The position numbers and the translations under genes are program-made. This document shows, in pieces, positions 48,999 to 59,800 of a stretch of DNA of 64,000 nucleotides. Origin of the DNA: VBAS01 sp963773465. Lineage in GTDB: Bacteria; Bacteroidota; Bacteroidia; Chitinophagales; Chitinophagaceae. The DNA lies in assembly GCA_963773465.1 (NCBI GenBank), contig CAVZBF010000002.1, forward strand, positions 1,488,001-1,552,000. The letters are read 5' to 3'. Within the stretch, counting starts at the first letter, position 1. Each line of letters starts with the position of its first letter. Below the pieces are notes generated by a model. The model did not search any database. It saw only the letters and a list, made by a program, of their open reading frames with translations, and was not told the origin of the DNA.

Positions 48999-49175
48999 AA
49001 CAGCAGTTTTGTTTTAATAAATTTCTTTATACGCACCAAATAGTTTCCTTAAAGGTCAGTAAAATTCAATTGCAAGATGTGCCGCCTATCACGACTATGG
49101 TTCATTTAAAACTGTTTCGGGTAAAAGTGGATTGACTGGAAATAAAAAATCGGTAGTGTTTCAGTTTGTTTTTTT

Positions 49176-49254
49176 AACCACAGAGGCACCGGGTTCACAG
49201 AGAAACACAGAGATGACCCCCCGTGTAACTTAGTGTCACAGTGTCTCCGCGGTT
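49176..49254. repeat. Inverted intergenic element with AACCACAGAGGCAC ends
   Basis: AACCACAGAGGCAC (49176-49189) pairs 11 of 14 with the reverse complement of GTGTCTCCGCGGTT (49241-49254). Between them are CACAGAGAAACACAGAG words. From memory, this CACAGAG-type hairpin is a common dispersed repeat in environmental Bacteroidota. It lies 30 bp beyond the stop of the next gene and may also aid termination. Confidence 0.6.
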
Positions 49255-49285
49255 CAATTTTATTTCGAACTGAGAAATCTTGCGC

Positions 49286-49808
49286 TTATTTCTTTCTCCT
49301 GTATTCAAGATCATATTCAGTGACCCATGTAGTTCCTTTATCTTTTGTTATTTCACCCAATTGTCTCACTTTATCAACGCCAAGGTTAAAAAAACTTAAG
49401 CGGCGTACAGCAATCGTATCTTTTGAGAAGGGAAAAGGATCTGTTGTAAAAACAATTTTATTGTTCTCAAATTTTCCTTTTGTAAATGCAGTTGTGTTGC
49501 CCGTATTATCCACCCAGGTTTGTTGCCATTGTTGTAGGGCGCTGTTCCATGTATTAAAACTTTTTCCTGCGTATCGTAGTCCCTGCTGCACACCGGCGCT
49601 GGTCCATTCTTCCAATATAATGCAACTGTCGAGTATCAGGCTTATTTTGCTATCCCCGCCTTTTTTTCCATTAACGCCATAAGGCTTCCCATTCCCCGAT
49701 CCAAAAATCAAACTGTCGAAATTCAGGGCGACTGCATGGTAATTTTTGCGCAGGTAAAAATTGAGCAATGAGTAAGAAGATAAATAAAAGGCTAAAAAGC
49801 TTTTTCAT
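49286..49808 (-). CDS. Secreted DUF1579-like protein, frameshifted
   Basis: The uncorrected ORF starts at 49768 without a signal, but the frame upstream encodes MKKLFSLLFIFLLIAQFLPA, a clean signal peptide, followed by LPCSRPEFRQFDFWIGEWEA. Deleting one base in TAAGG near 49682 joins this to YGVNGKKGGDSKISLILD in the remaining frame. The joined protein (about 173 aa) has the FDFWIGEWE, CIILEEWTSAG, QQTWVDNTG and KGTTWVTEYDLEYRRK blocks typical of secreted DUF1579/lipocalin-like Bacteroidota proteins. The start at 49808 is chosen for the signal peptide. Sequence error is likelier than a pseudogene. Confidence 0.8.
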
Positions 49809-49902
49809 ACAGTTAGTTTATCTCCAGACCTGTATTACCACGAACATGTTGTTTTATTTATCATGGAAAAATTCCCTTCATCAAGTGAATGGGTTTGCAT
49901 GG

Positions 49903-49984
49903 AATTATTAATTATTAATTATTGATTATTAAATACACCTTATACGGCCTCCTAATAATTAATAATCAGTAATTAATAATTATT
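49903..49984. repeat. AT-rich heptamer inverted element (copy 5)
   Basis: The left arm has ATTAATT, ATTAATT and ATTGATT at 7-bp spacing. The right arm has AATTAAT, AATCAGT, AATTAAT and AATTATT. About 20 unrelated bases lie between. The layout is the same as the helicase and lpxB copies, with a different heptamer. It sits between two secreted-protein genes. Confidence 0.75.
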
Positions 49985-49998
49985 GAACAATATTGAGA

Positions 49999-50391
49999 TC
50001 ACAAATTGGCAGGAACAAATTGTTTTTGCAGGTAGAAACATCCGCTTTCTTTTCCTTCGCTGCCCCATTGGCCATCAATAAAGCTTGATGTGCGGTTAAG
50101 ATTGCCTTGCAGGATCACCTGGGAAGAGGATTGTCCATTAAGCGTACAGGAGATGACAATTGCAGAATCGCCAATGAGCTTGTAGGTGCCGATAGTTTTC
50201 AAACAGCCCTCATTGAGATTGCAGAATATTTCGGCCTTGTTTTGCGGATTGATCTTGACAACGATAGAGTTGACCTGGTTTTCCGTTCCGTAATATCCTT
50301 TCCAGATACCGCAAACAGTTTCTGTTGAAGGATCGGAAGTTTTCACAAAAGATGAAAACAAAATTGCAAAGATGATTACTAATGATTTCAA
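49999..50391 (-). CDS. Small secreted hypothetical protein
   Basis: 130 aa. A signal peptide (MKSLVIIFAILFSSFVKTSD) is followed by a beta-rich domain with CGIWKGYYGTENQVNSIVVK, FCNLNEGCLKTIGTYKLIGD, VISCTLNGQSSSQVILQGN and WGSEGKESGCFYLQK. Four cysteines in the mature part could form disulfides. I recognise no named family. The pattern is like small lipocalin-type periplasmic proteins. Confidence 0.78.
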   Translation of the reverse strand: MKSLVIIFAILFSSFVKTSDPSTETVCGIWKGYYGTENQVNSIVVKINPQNKAEIFCNLNEGCLKTIGTYKLIGDSAIVISCTLNGQSSSQVILQGNLNRTSSFIDGQWGSEGKESGCFYLQKQFVPANL

Positions 50392-50414
50392 GATATAACG
50401 GATTAGCTACTACA

Positions 50415-50443
50415 CAAATCTAAGGATTGAATTCAATCTTAGG
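50415..50443 (-). promoter_or_regulatory. Candidate -7 box overlapped by an inverted repeat
   Basis: The minus strand reads TAGATTTG (50415-50422), an exact TAnnTTTG, 24 bp before the start at 50391. CTAAGGATTGAA / TTCAATCTTAGG (50420-50443) is an inverted repeat with one-base offset that covers the upstream edge of this box, as an operator would. No TTG at -33. Confidence 0.4.
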
Positions 50444-50627
50444 AATAGTAAAACAACTATCTGGTATAACTGTGATAAAAATCATGCCGGAGCAAAATGA
50501 TTGATTGTTTCAATAAGATCACCAATGATGCAATCGTTGCCGGACAGTTTGTTTGTAATTTTTGTGTAAGAGCTTGTAAACATTTGTGGCTTTAACTCTA
50601 CATAAATTGAAAAATATTTTTTAAAAT

Positions 50628-50655
50628 AAAAAAGACCCACGTGTTGTGAGTCTTT
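50628..50655 (-). terminator. Rho-independent terminator of tRNA-Ala
   Basis: On the minus strand AAAGACTCAC pairs with GTGGGTCTTT (one T-G pair) around a five-base loop, continuing into TTTTTTATTTT. It starts 6 bp after the tRNA 3' end. Confidence 0.88.
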
Positions 50656-50660
50656 GCGGG

Positions 50661-50734
50661 TGGAGATAAGGGGACTCGAACCCCTGACCCTTAGCATGCC
50701 ATGCTAATGCTCTAGCCAACTGAGCTACATCCCC
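50661..50734 (-). tRNA. tRNA-Ala (anticodon GGC)
   Basis: 74 nt cloverleaf read on the minus strand. The acceptor GGGGATG pairs with TATCTCC and includes the G3-U70 wobble that marks alanine tRNAs. D-arm GCTC/GAGC, anticodon stem TTAGC/GCTAA with loop ATGGCAT (anticodon GGC), T-arm AGGGG/CCCCT with loop TTCGAGT. Discriminator A. CCA is not fully encoded (ACCC follows). Own promoter upstream and terminator downstream. Confidence 0.95.
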
Positions 50735-50821
50735 ATTTTTTGCAGACTTCAGGACCCGAGTAACCTTCCTGGCACATGGCGAACGCAATTACGGTTAAAC
50801 CATTTCACCAAATGCTGATGG

Positions 50822-50853
50822 CAAAAATAGGCGATTGATTTTTACTCATCAAA
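50822..50853 (-). promoter_or_regulatory. Consensus Bacteroidota promoter of tRNA-Ala
   Basis: The minus strand reads TTTG, 20 bases, TATTTTTG, an exact match to the TTTG / TAnnTTTG pair with correct spacing. The start site would be about 80 nt before the mature tRNA, leaving a leader to be trimmed. Confidence 0.7.
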
Positions 50854-50859
50854 CTTCCA

Positions 50860-51388
50860 ACGATTGCCGGGCAGCATAACATTTTTAATAATTAAAAGAC
50901 CGGCATTTTCTTTTGGCTGCTACAATAATTTAAGGCGTATAGGGATTTTACTGTTACAACTGGAAAACAGGGGAAAAAAATCCGGAAATAAGCTGCATAT
51001 TATTGGTAAAAACCCGAATAAGAGTTGTAGATTTAAACCCTGCTTAAAATCCTGTCTATTAAGAACCTAAGTTGAAACCCAATGACCTTGAAGAGCCGTA
51101 TTTATTAACCTTAAATCGGCAAAAATGAAAATTCAAAATTTTTACACTTAACTCTATTCATTTTATTTCTTCTTTGAATAGAAATAAAATTCCATTTGCT
51201 ACTATAGAACTAAAGCAGCATTATATGCTGACCATCCTTTTCTTGATATCCTTTTTTGAAAATCCTTAATTGCTAGTTTCTGATTAGTGAAGAATTTAAA
51301 AGCATCATTGGTGTAGCAATACCAAGTCTGAAAAACCATTTGTTACCCGTGAAGCTTTTATAAACAACCAAAGTTTATAGAGAGAAAA
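50860..51388. other. AT-rich intergenic region before the right giant gene
   Basis: Contains no convincing gene. A short plus-strand ORF at 50864-51070 lacks coding character. The region probably carries the promoter and leader of the giant gene, but no exact TTG-N19/20-TAnnTTTG pair was found. Confidence 0.45.
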
Positions 51389-53548
51389 TTGACCATTGAA
51401 GTAAGAGATAAGATTTCTGTTAAACCCGGACTTGAAAATGCGTTTAAAAACTTTCTTCGCAAAGGGAGAAGGATTGCTTTTGTATTGTTGCTGCTGTTGT
51501 TGAAATTATCCGCTTCTTCACAAACCTATCTCCCGCTATATACTCAAATAAATTCTTTTGAACAATACACTTCGTTTATCAGTGAAATGCTTGGTGCAAA
51601 GCAGGGGAATGTTTTTGTTGAAGATGAAAAAATAATTGATCAATGGAAATCAATTGAAACAACAACATTAGCGATATGTACATCCACAGGTTCGGGATTA
51701 TGGAGTAACTCTTCAACCTGGAGTTGTGGCGCTGTTCCGGGGGCGGGTGATGACGTAATCATTGCAGCAGGAACAACAGTCACTATAGATGCAGCTGCGC
51801 AATGTCTAAATATTACCGTCAATGGCACTCTTACTTCAAATGCAGGTATTAATCTTGATGTAAATGGAAGTTGGACAAATAACGGAGCATTTAATGCAAG
51901 TACCGGTACGGTAACATTTAAAGGCTCTGCAAGTAATACAATTAGCGGAAGTTCGCCAACTGCTTTTAATAATATCATAGTGAACAAAGGAACGGATGCG
52001 ACTTCTGTTCTTGAAGCAAACGGCACAGGAGCAATTTCAAATACCGGAACACTTACAATAACAAATGGATTATTTAAAATGACAACCGGCACTTTTCAAT
52101 TTGGAGGTGTTGCTGGTCCAATCATACCTGCAAGCGGAGGAATATGGGTTAATGGCGCAAATTTCAGTAGTGGAAACTATACTATAACGAATAATGGATG
52201 GATCCGGGTTACTTCAGGTACTGCAAATTTTGGAACTGGCTCTGGTAATGCCGTGCATACACAAAATAGAGGATATTTTAATGTCTCGGGAGGAGTTGTG
52301 AATATTTCCGGTCGTTTAGAAAATACGGCCAGCACACCTTTATTGCCAGGCATTCCAGGCAACGGGGTTTCTATCTCAGGTGGCACAATTACATTAAGTA
52401 CAGTTGGAAATAATCTCAGTAATGTTGGTTCATTCGATATGTCATCGAGTTCTATACTCAACATGACAGGCGGAACAGTTGTATTTCAGAATCCAAGTAC
52501 CGCCGCAACTCCGCTCGACTTAAATATTATTAGTGGCGGAACAAAATCTATTACGGGAGGTACATTTCAAATTGGCAACGCTTCTTCACCGGCAAATAGT
52601 ACATTTTTAATAAATAGTGCAGTTGCTTTACACAATCTTTCAATATTCAGTAATTCGGTCAGGGGGAGTCTCACAGGAAATGATCTCAGAATAAATAATC
52701 AACTTACACTGAATGGTCAACTTCAATTAAATAATCAAAATTTAATTATTGGTTCGTCGGCTCCGGCAATTGCAGGAACACTTGGTAACGGTAATGGAAT
52801 GGTGGTAACAAACGGAACAGGTGAATTAAGAAAATCATTTTTTGTTGATGGTTCATACTTATTCCCTGTAAGCAGCGGCTCAACAGGATACGCACCGGTT
52901 ACTTTAAATATTACTGCCGCCTATGCCGCTGGTGCATATGCGGGAGTTAAAACTGTAAATGCAAAACATCCTAACAATGGAAATACAAATAATTATCTGA
53001 ATCGTTACTGGACGGTAAATACCAGTGGCATTTCAGGTTTCTATAATATTGATGCAACATACCAGCCAACTGACATTGTAGGTAGTGATGCAAATATTGC
53101 TATGGGTAAATACACATCGTTGCCATGGATAAAATATGGATCGGCAAATACCGGAACAAAAACTTTGACGGCTACAAATATTTCAACGGCTGCTTCATCA
53201 AATGCATTTAGTGGAATTACTCTGGCGCCTCCGACAGTTACCATCAGCGGCGTTACTACAATTTGCAGTGGCACATCTACTACTTTAACTGCAAATCCAG
53301 TTGGGGACGTACCATTTACTTATTTATGGAATACTACCGCTACGACTTCTTCAATCACTGTTTCGTCGGCAGGAACTTATTCAGTCACTGTTACAGATGT
53401 TAATGGATTTACTGCAAGTACAAGTGTGGGTGTTACCGTCAATCCTTTACCATCATGCTCAATTAGCGGATCAAATAATGTTTGTCCAGGCTCAACCAAT
53501 CCACATTCTGGTCCGGCAGTAAAGGCTATACTTACCAATGGTCAGTAA
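51389..53548 (+). CDS. Right giant repeat surface protein, N-terminal part
   Basis: This begins a third giant. TTG at 51389 is the only reasonable start, because a stop lies 12 codons upstream and no ATG falls before the signal segment (RRIAFVLLLLLLKLSASSQ). After this comes STGSGLWSNSSTWSCGAVPG and DDVIIAAGTTVTIDA, the opening typical of Bacteroidota right-handed beta-helix surface proteins. A long Gly/Ser/Asn/Thr-rich beta-helix-like region follows to about residue 600, then Ig-like domains (ISGVTTICSGTSTTLTANPV). Frame breaks near 53521 inside SGSNNVCPGSTN, and the next frame continues as KGYTYQWSVTGNGSI. N-terminal homology to the two left giants is not apparent, so it is a different head on related repeats. 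Confidence 0.85.
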   Translation: MTIEVRDKISVKPGLENAFKNFLRKGRRIAFVLLLLLLKLSASSQTYLPLYTQINSFEQYTSFISEMLGAKQGNVFVEDEKIIDQWKSIETTTLAICTSTGSGLWSNSSTWSCGAVPGAGDDVIIAAGTTVTIDAAAQCLNITVNGTLTSNAGINLDVNGSWTNNGAFNASTGTVTFKGSASNTISGSSPTAFNNIIVNKGTDATSVLEANGTGAISNTGTLTITNGLFKMTTGTFQFGGVAGPIIPASGGIWVNGANFSSGNYTITNNGWIRVTSGTANFGTGSGNAVHTQNRGYFNVSGGVVNISGRLENTASTPLLPGIPGNGVSISGGTITLSTVGNNLSNVGSFDMSSSSILNMTGGTVVFQNPSTAATPLDLNIISGGTKSITGGTFQIGNASSPANSTFLINSAVALHNLSIFSNSVRGSLTGNDLRINNQLTLNGQLQLNNQNLIIGSSAPAIAGTLGNGNGMVVTNGTGELRKSFFVDGSYLFPVSSGSTGYAPVTLNITAAYAAGAYAGVKTVNAKHPNNGNTNNYLNRYWTVNTSGISGFYNIDATYQPTDIVGSDANIAMGKYTSLPWIKYGSANTGTKTLTATNISTAASSNAFSGITLAPPTVTISGVTTICSGTSTTLTANPVGDVPFTYLWNTTATTSSITVSSAGTYSVTVTDVNGFTASTSVGVTVNPLPSCSISGSNNVCPGSTNPHSGPAVKAILTNGQ

Positions 53549-53860
53549 CCGGAAATGGTTCTATTCCTGGTTTAACAACTGGTTCATCTATTAATGTTGT
53601 TGCAGGTACAGGTTGTGGTTCATATACGGTTAATCTTACTGTGACTGATGCCAATAGTTGTACCAGCAGTTGCAGTCAAACTTTTAGTGTTAATGAGTAA
53701 CTCCACCAACTTTTACCGGGAGCTATGCAAATGTTAATCTTGGGTGTAATCCCGCTGATCCGATTACAATGCACTTGGTTCTGCCACTGCAACAGATGGA
53801 TGTGGTGCAGTAACTGTTACTTCATCTGATGGTTCCATTAGAAGTAGCTGTTTATACGTT
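53521..53860 (+). pseudogene. Frame-disrupted junction of the right giant protein
   Basis: Four frame changes occur within 340 bp (near 53521, 53697, 53768 and 53855). The first frame reads KGYTYQWSVTGNGSIPGLTT to FSVN. The next reads NTPPTFTGSY ... GCNPAD, then LGSATATDGCGAVTVTSSDG, then RSQTRT-type sequence. Each piece is ordinary coding sequence of the same protein. Errors at the edge of a repeat array are likely. Confidence 0.65.
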
Positions 53861-56800
53861 CACAAACAAGAACATGTACTGCAAGAGATGCCTGCAATAA
53901 TACCTCAACTGTATCACGAACTGTTACATGGGTAGATGACAATACTCCACCAACTTTTACGGGAAGCTATCCAGGTATTGATTTGGGTTGTAATCCACAA
54001 GCTTCTGATATTACGGGAGCTCTTGGTTCTGCAAGCGCTTCTGATGCATGTGGACCCGTTACGATCACTTCATCTGATGGTTCCCCTCAAAGTGCAGGGT
54101 GTAACTGGTCACTTAGAAGAACTTTCATTGCAAGAGATGGATGTAATAATACGTCAACAACTTCAAGAACAGTAGTATGGTTTGCTGATAATACTCCACC
54201 AACTCTTACAACATCTGGAAATAGTTTAACACTTGGATGTAATCCTTCAGCTTCAGCAATTGATCTCGCATTGGGAACAGCAACTGCAGCTGACGCATGT
54301 GGTACACCAACTGTTACGGCAAGTACAGCAGCTGCAACCGGAACATGTAGTCGATCACAAACAAGAACTTTTACTGTCATTGATGGCTGTGGAAATACAT
54401 CCACTGCATCACGAACGGCTACCTGGACATCAGATGTAGCAGCACCGGTCATCACCACATCCGGAAATAGTTTAACACTTGGATGTAATCCTTCAGCTTC
54501 GGAAATTGATCTTGCATTGGGAACAGCAACCGCAACTGATGCATGTGGTACACCAACTGTTACGGCAAATACAGCAGCTGCAACTGGAACATGTAATCGA
54601 TCACAAACAAGAACTTTTATTGCTATTGATGCCTGTGGCAATACATCCACTGCATCACGAACGGCAACATGGACAGCCGATGTAATTGCTCCAACTATTA
54701 CAACTTCCGGAAATAGTTTAACACTTGGATGTAATCCTTCAGCTTCAGCAATCGATCTCGCATTGGGAACAGCAACCGCAACTGATGCATGTGGTACACC
54801 AACTGTTACGGCAAGTACCGGTGCTGTATCCGGATCATGCAGTAAATCACAAACAAGAACCTTCACGGCTATTGATGCGTGCGGCAATACTTCAACAGCA
54901 TCACGAACTGCTACATGGACTGACGATAATACTCCGGCAATAATTACAACCGGCGGAACAACCTTAACCTTAGGTTGTAATCCAACTGCAGGTGATATTA
55001 CCGGAGCATTGGGTACAGCAAGTGCAAGCGATGGATGCGGCGCAACGACCTTGACCCAAAATGATGGTTCAGTAGTTAACAGCGGTTGCGGTCGTTCACA
55101 AACAAGAACATGGACTGCAAGAGATGGATGTGGTACTACTGTTACTGCATCACGAATTGTCACATGGACTGTGGATGTAACTCCACCCGTAATTACGACA
55201 AGTGGTAATGCACTTGCATTGGGTTGCAATCCAAACGCTGCAGCAATTGATGGCGCATTAGGAACTGCAACTGCAACTGATGCATGCGGTGTGCCTACCG
55301 TATCTTTTACAGATGCAACTGTGGCAAGTACTTCATGCAATCGTTCACAAACAAGAAGATTTACAGCAATTGATGGATGTGGAAATACATCAACAGCAAT
55401 AAGAACCGCAACATGGACCGATGATCCGACCCCGCCAACAATTAGTTGTCCGGCTGCACAATTTTTTTGTCAAGGGTCACCTTACACCAGTCCAACTGCA
55501 ACCGCTACGGATAATTGTAGTGGGGCAATCACATTCAATTGGGTAAAGTCCGGTGCAACCACGGGAACTGGAAGTGGTGCCACTCCAAATACGACCTACA
55601 ATGCAGGAGTAACGACAATAACATTTACCGCAACCGATGCATGCAGCAATACTGCAACATGTTCAACAACTGTAACCATTACAGTACCACCAACCGCAAA
55701 TATTAGTTATCCGGGCACACCTTTCTGTGCTGGTCAAACATCAGCAACACCTACATTAACAGGAACAGGAGCATATACAGTCGGTACTTATTCGGCATCT
55801 CCGGCAGGTTTATCAATTAATCCTTCTACCGGTATTATTAATATTACTGCCAGTACAGCTGGTGCTTATACTGTTTCATATACAATTCCTGCCTTAGGAG
55901 GTTGTCCGCAAGTAGTGGCTACTGCACCGGTTGCTTTTGGAACACCACCCGTTATTACCATAAACACTCCTCTTGATACCGGAGGTTGTAAGAATAATGA
56001 TCTTACACTCATCTCCGCTGCAAGTGGTGCACCTCCGCCAACTGTACAATGGCAAGTAAGTACAGATGGAGGAGTAACATGGAACAATATTTCCGGTGCA
56101 ACAAATCCTAATCTTACATTAGTTAATCTAAGTACAAGTGAAAATGGAAATAAATACCGGGCAATCTATACCAACCTTTGCGACACTGCTATAACTAATG
56201 TAACTACGGTTGCCGTTGGCGCACCAATTAATCTTGGGAGTGTGCCGTCGAATGCTACAGGTTGTGACGGAACCGGATCTGTTTCATTTACTGCTTGTGC
56301 AAACGGTGGTAATGGCACTGTGTATATGTCATGGCAATACAGTCCCGATGGCGGATTAAACTGGTTTGATATACCGGGAACGACAACAACTTCATTGATT
56401 GGAAATTTTTGTACAACCTACACTTTCACGCCTGATGGTACGCAAAACGGTTACCTGTACAGAGCAAAATTCGCCAATGGCGGATGTGCCGCAAGTTTTT
56501 CAAATTCTGCAACATTAACTGTTTTACCAACACCCACAGTAGTCATTGATCCGCTCGCCAATCAGACAGTTTGTAATGGTGCCAGCACTGCGCAAGTGAA
56601 TTTTACAGGTACAAATGCTACTGCATATAATTGGGTAAATAGTGAGCCTTCAATTGGATTGGGTGCGAGTGGTTCTGCTCCTATTGCAAATCCGTTCATT
56701 CCATCATTCGTTGCTGTTAACACTGGACCAAATCCTGTAACAGCAACAATAACTGTAACACCCGTTAATACAAGTGGCGCTACTACATGTCCGGGTACAC

Positions 56801-59800
56801 CAAAAACATTTACCATTACAGTAATTCCATCACCAGTTTGTGCATTCACAGGGCCAACAAATATTTGCCCGGGTTCAACCAATACATATACCTATAGCGG
56901 TGGAACGCCTGGAGTCACCTATAGCTGGTCAGTTATTAACGCTACTATTTCCGGCTCTGCAACTAATTCTACTGTTTCAGTTATTGCACCACCTACTTGT
57001 GGTCAGTATACAGTGAGTTTAACTGTTACCAAAGCAGGTTGCAGCAGTACATGCAGTCAGCAGTTCAATGCTACTGATGCAACCAGGCCGGTGTTTACTG
57101 GAACTTATACAACAGTGCCGCTTGGATGTAATCCAACTTCATCGGCAATTACTGCAGCATTAGGCACAGCATCCGCAACTGACAATTGTAACACACCAAC
57201 TATTACACAAAGTGATGGCGCCGTTACGGGAACCTGCAATAAATCACAAATAAGAACATTCACTGCAACGGATGCCTGTGGCAATACTGCAACGGTATCA
57301 CGGACTGTTACATGGATCGATGACGTTAATCCACCTGTCTTTACAGGAACCTATAATAGTACATCGCTTGGATGTAATCCAACTGTGTCGGCAATCAATA
57401 CAGCATTAGGTACTGCTACCGCGACCGATGCGTGTGGTACGCCAACACTTTCATTTGTAGATGGTGCAATTTCAACAATAGCTTGCACCGCGTCGCAAAC
57501 AAGAACGTTCACCGCAATTGATGGATGCGGAAACACATCTACTGTTTCAAAAACGGTATCATGGACTGCTGATCTTTCCCCGCCAACGATTACAGCAACG
57601 GGAACCACTCTTACACTTGGATGCAACCCGGCTGCTTCTGATATAGGGGCTGCGCTTGGTAGTGCAACGGCAACAGATGCCTGCGGCGCTGTTACGATTA
57701 CATCAAGTGATGGTGCCCTTCAAAGCAGCGGATGCGGTCGTTCACAAACAAGAACGTTTACTGCAAGAGATGCGTGTAACAATACAGCAACCGCTTCAAG
57801 AACGGTAACATGGACGTTTGATAATACCGCAACCATCACTGCAAACGGAACGACATTGACGCCAGGTTGCAACCCTTCGGCTGCCGTATTAGATGCGGCA
57901 CTGGGATCGGCCAGTTCAACTGATGCATGCAGTACACCAACAATAACGCAAACAGATGGTGCAATAACAAGTACCGGATGTAATCGTTCTCAAACAAGAA
58001 CATGGTCTCTCATTGATGGGTGTGGAAATACAGCAAGTGCATCGAGGACGGTTACGTGGACAGAAGACATTGCACCTCCGGGGATAACAGCTACCGGAAC
58101 TACATTGTTTATTTGTGGTAATCCAAATCCGCCTACTATAGATGCAGCTCTGGGTAATGCAACAGCAACAGATAATTGCAGTACGCCAACTATAACAGAG
58201 GTAGATGGCCCGCAAATACCTTCAGGATGTATTACAACACAAACAAGAAGCTGGACAGCGAGGGATGTTTGTGGTAATACAGCTACAACTTCAAGGACCG
58301 TATCATGGTCAAATGATAATAACCCGCCTGTATTTACCGGCAGCTATACCACACAAAACTTAGGATGTAATCCAACTTCATCTGCTGTTACGACTGCTCT
58401 TGGTTCTGCAACTGCTACCGATGCATGCGGCACTCCAACAATTTCACAAACCGATGGTGCGATAAGCAGTACCAGTTGTAACAGATCCCAACTAAGAAGA
58501 TTCACGGCTACTGATGCCTGCGGTAATACATCCACTGTTGGAAGAACTGTGACATGGATAGAAGATATAACGCCGCCTGTATTCACCGGAACTTACAACA
58601 ACACAACGCTTGGATGTAATCCGACTTCATCTGCAATAAGTGCAGCATTAGGAACAGCAACTGCAACTGATGCATGCGGCACTCCGACAATTTCACAAAG
58701 TGATGGTGCGATCGGCACTACTGGTTGTACACTAACGCAAACAAGAACATTTACTGTTCTGGACGCATGCGGCAATACGGCGACGGCATCAAGAACGGTT
58801 GCCTGGACAAGTGATAATACTCCACCAACTATTACTACCGGTGGAACAACTCTTACATTAGCATGTAATCCGCAAGCCTCCGATATCAATGCTGCACTTG
58901 GCACTGCTACTGCTGCTGACGGGTGTAGCAGCCCGACTGTTAGTTCAACTGATGGAATAGTAAACAGCACTGGTTGTACAAGATCGCAGACAAGAACATT
59001 CACTGCTGTGGATGCCTGTGGCAACTCAGCTACTGCATCAAGAATTGTAACATGGACAAGTGATCTTGTTCCACCAACTATTACTGCCGGTGGTACTACA
59101 TTATCACTCGGTTGCAATCCTGTCGCCTCAGATATCAACGCTGCTCTCGGTACTGCAACTGCAACCGATGCATGCGGTGCTCCAACAGTGACTTCTTCTG
59201 ATGGAATAATAAATAGCACAGGTTGTTCGAGGTCACAGACAAGAACATTTATTGGAATTGACGCTTGCGGTAATACCGCTACTGCATCAAGAACGGTTAC
59301 CTGGACTAGTGATAACACACCACCAACCATTACAGCAGGTGGAACAACGCTTACTTTAGCATGTAACCCGCAAGCTTCTGATATCAATACTGCGCTTGGT
59401 ACTGCTACTGCGACCGATGCATGCGGTACTCCCACAGTAAATTCTTCTGATGGAATAATAAATAGTACTGGTTGTTCAAGATCACAAACCAGAACATTCA
59501 CTGCTGTTGATGCCTGTGGTAACTCTGCTACTGCATCAAGAACAGTTACATGGACAAATGATAACACTCCGCCAACTATTACTGCCGGTGGAACAACTCT
59601 TACTTTAACATGTAACCCGCAAGCTTCCGATCTCAATGCTGCACTCGGCACAGCTACGGCTACTGACGCATGCGGTGCTCCAACAGTAAGTTCGTCTGAT
59701 GGAATAATAAATAGTACTGGTTGTGCAAGATCACAGACAAGAACATTTACTGCTGTCGATGCATGCGGCAACTCAGCTACTGCATCAAGAACGGTTACAT

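Noticed and set aside
50482..50697. 71-aa minus-strand ORF
   Set aside because: It overlaps the tRNA-Ala gene and its terminator and lacks any domain.
53301..54943. Gln/Leu-rich plus-strand ORFs of 65-80 aa (LLRQVQQLQ type)
   Set aside because: They are +1-frame readings of the HYR-like units. The composition reflects the shifted codons, not a real protein.
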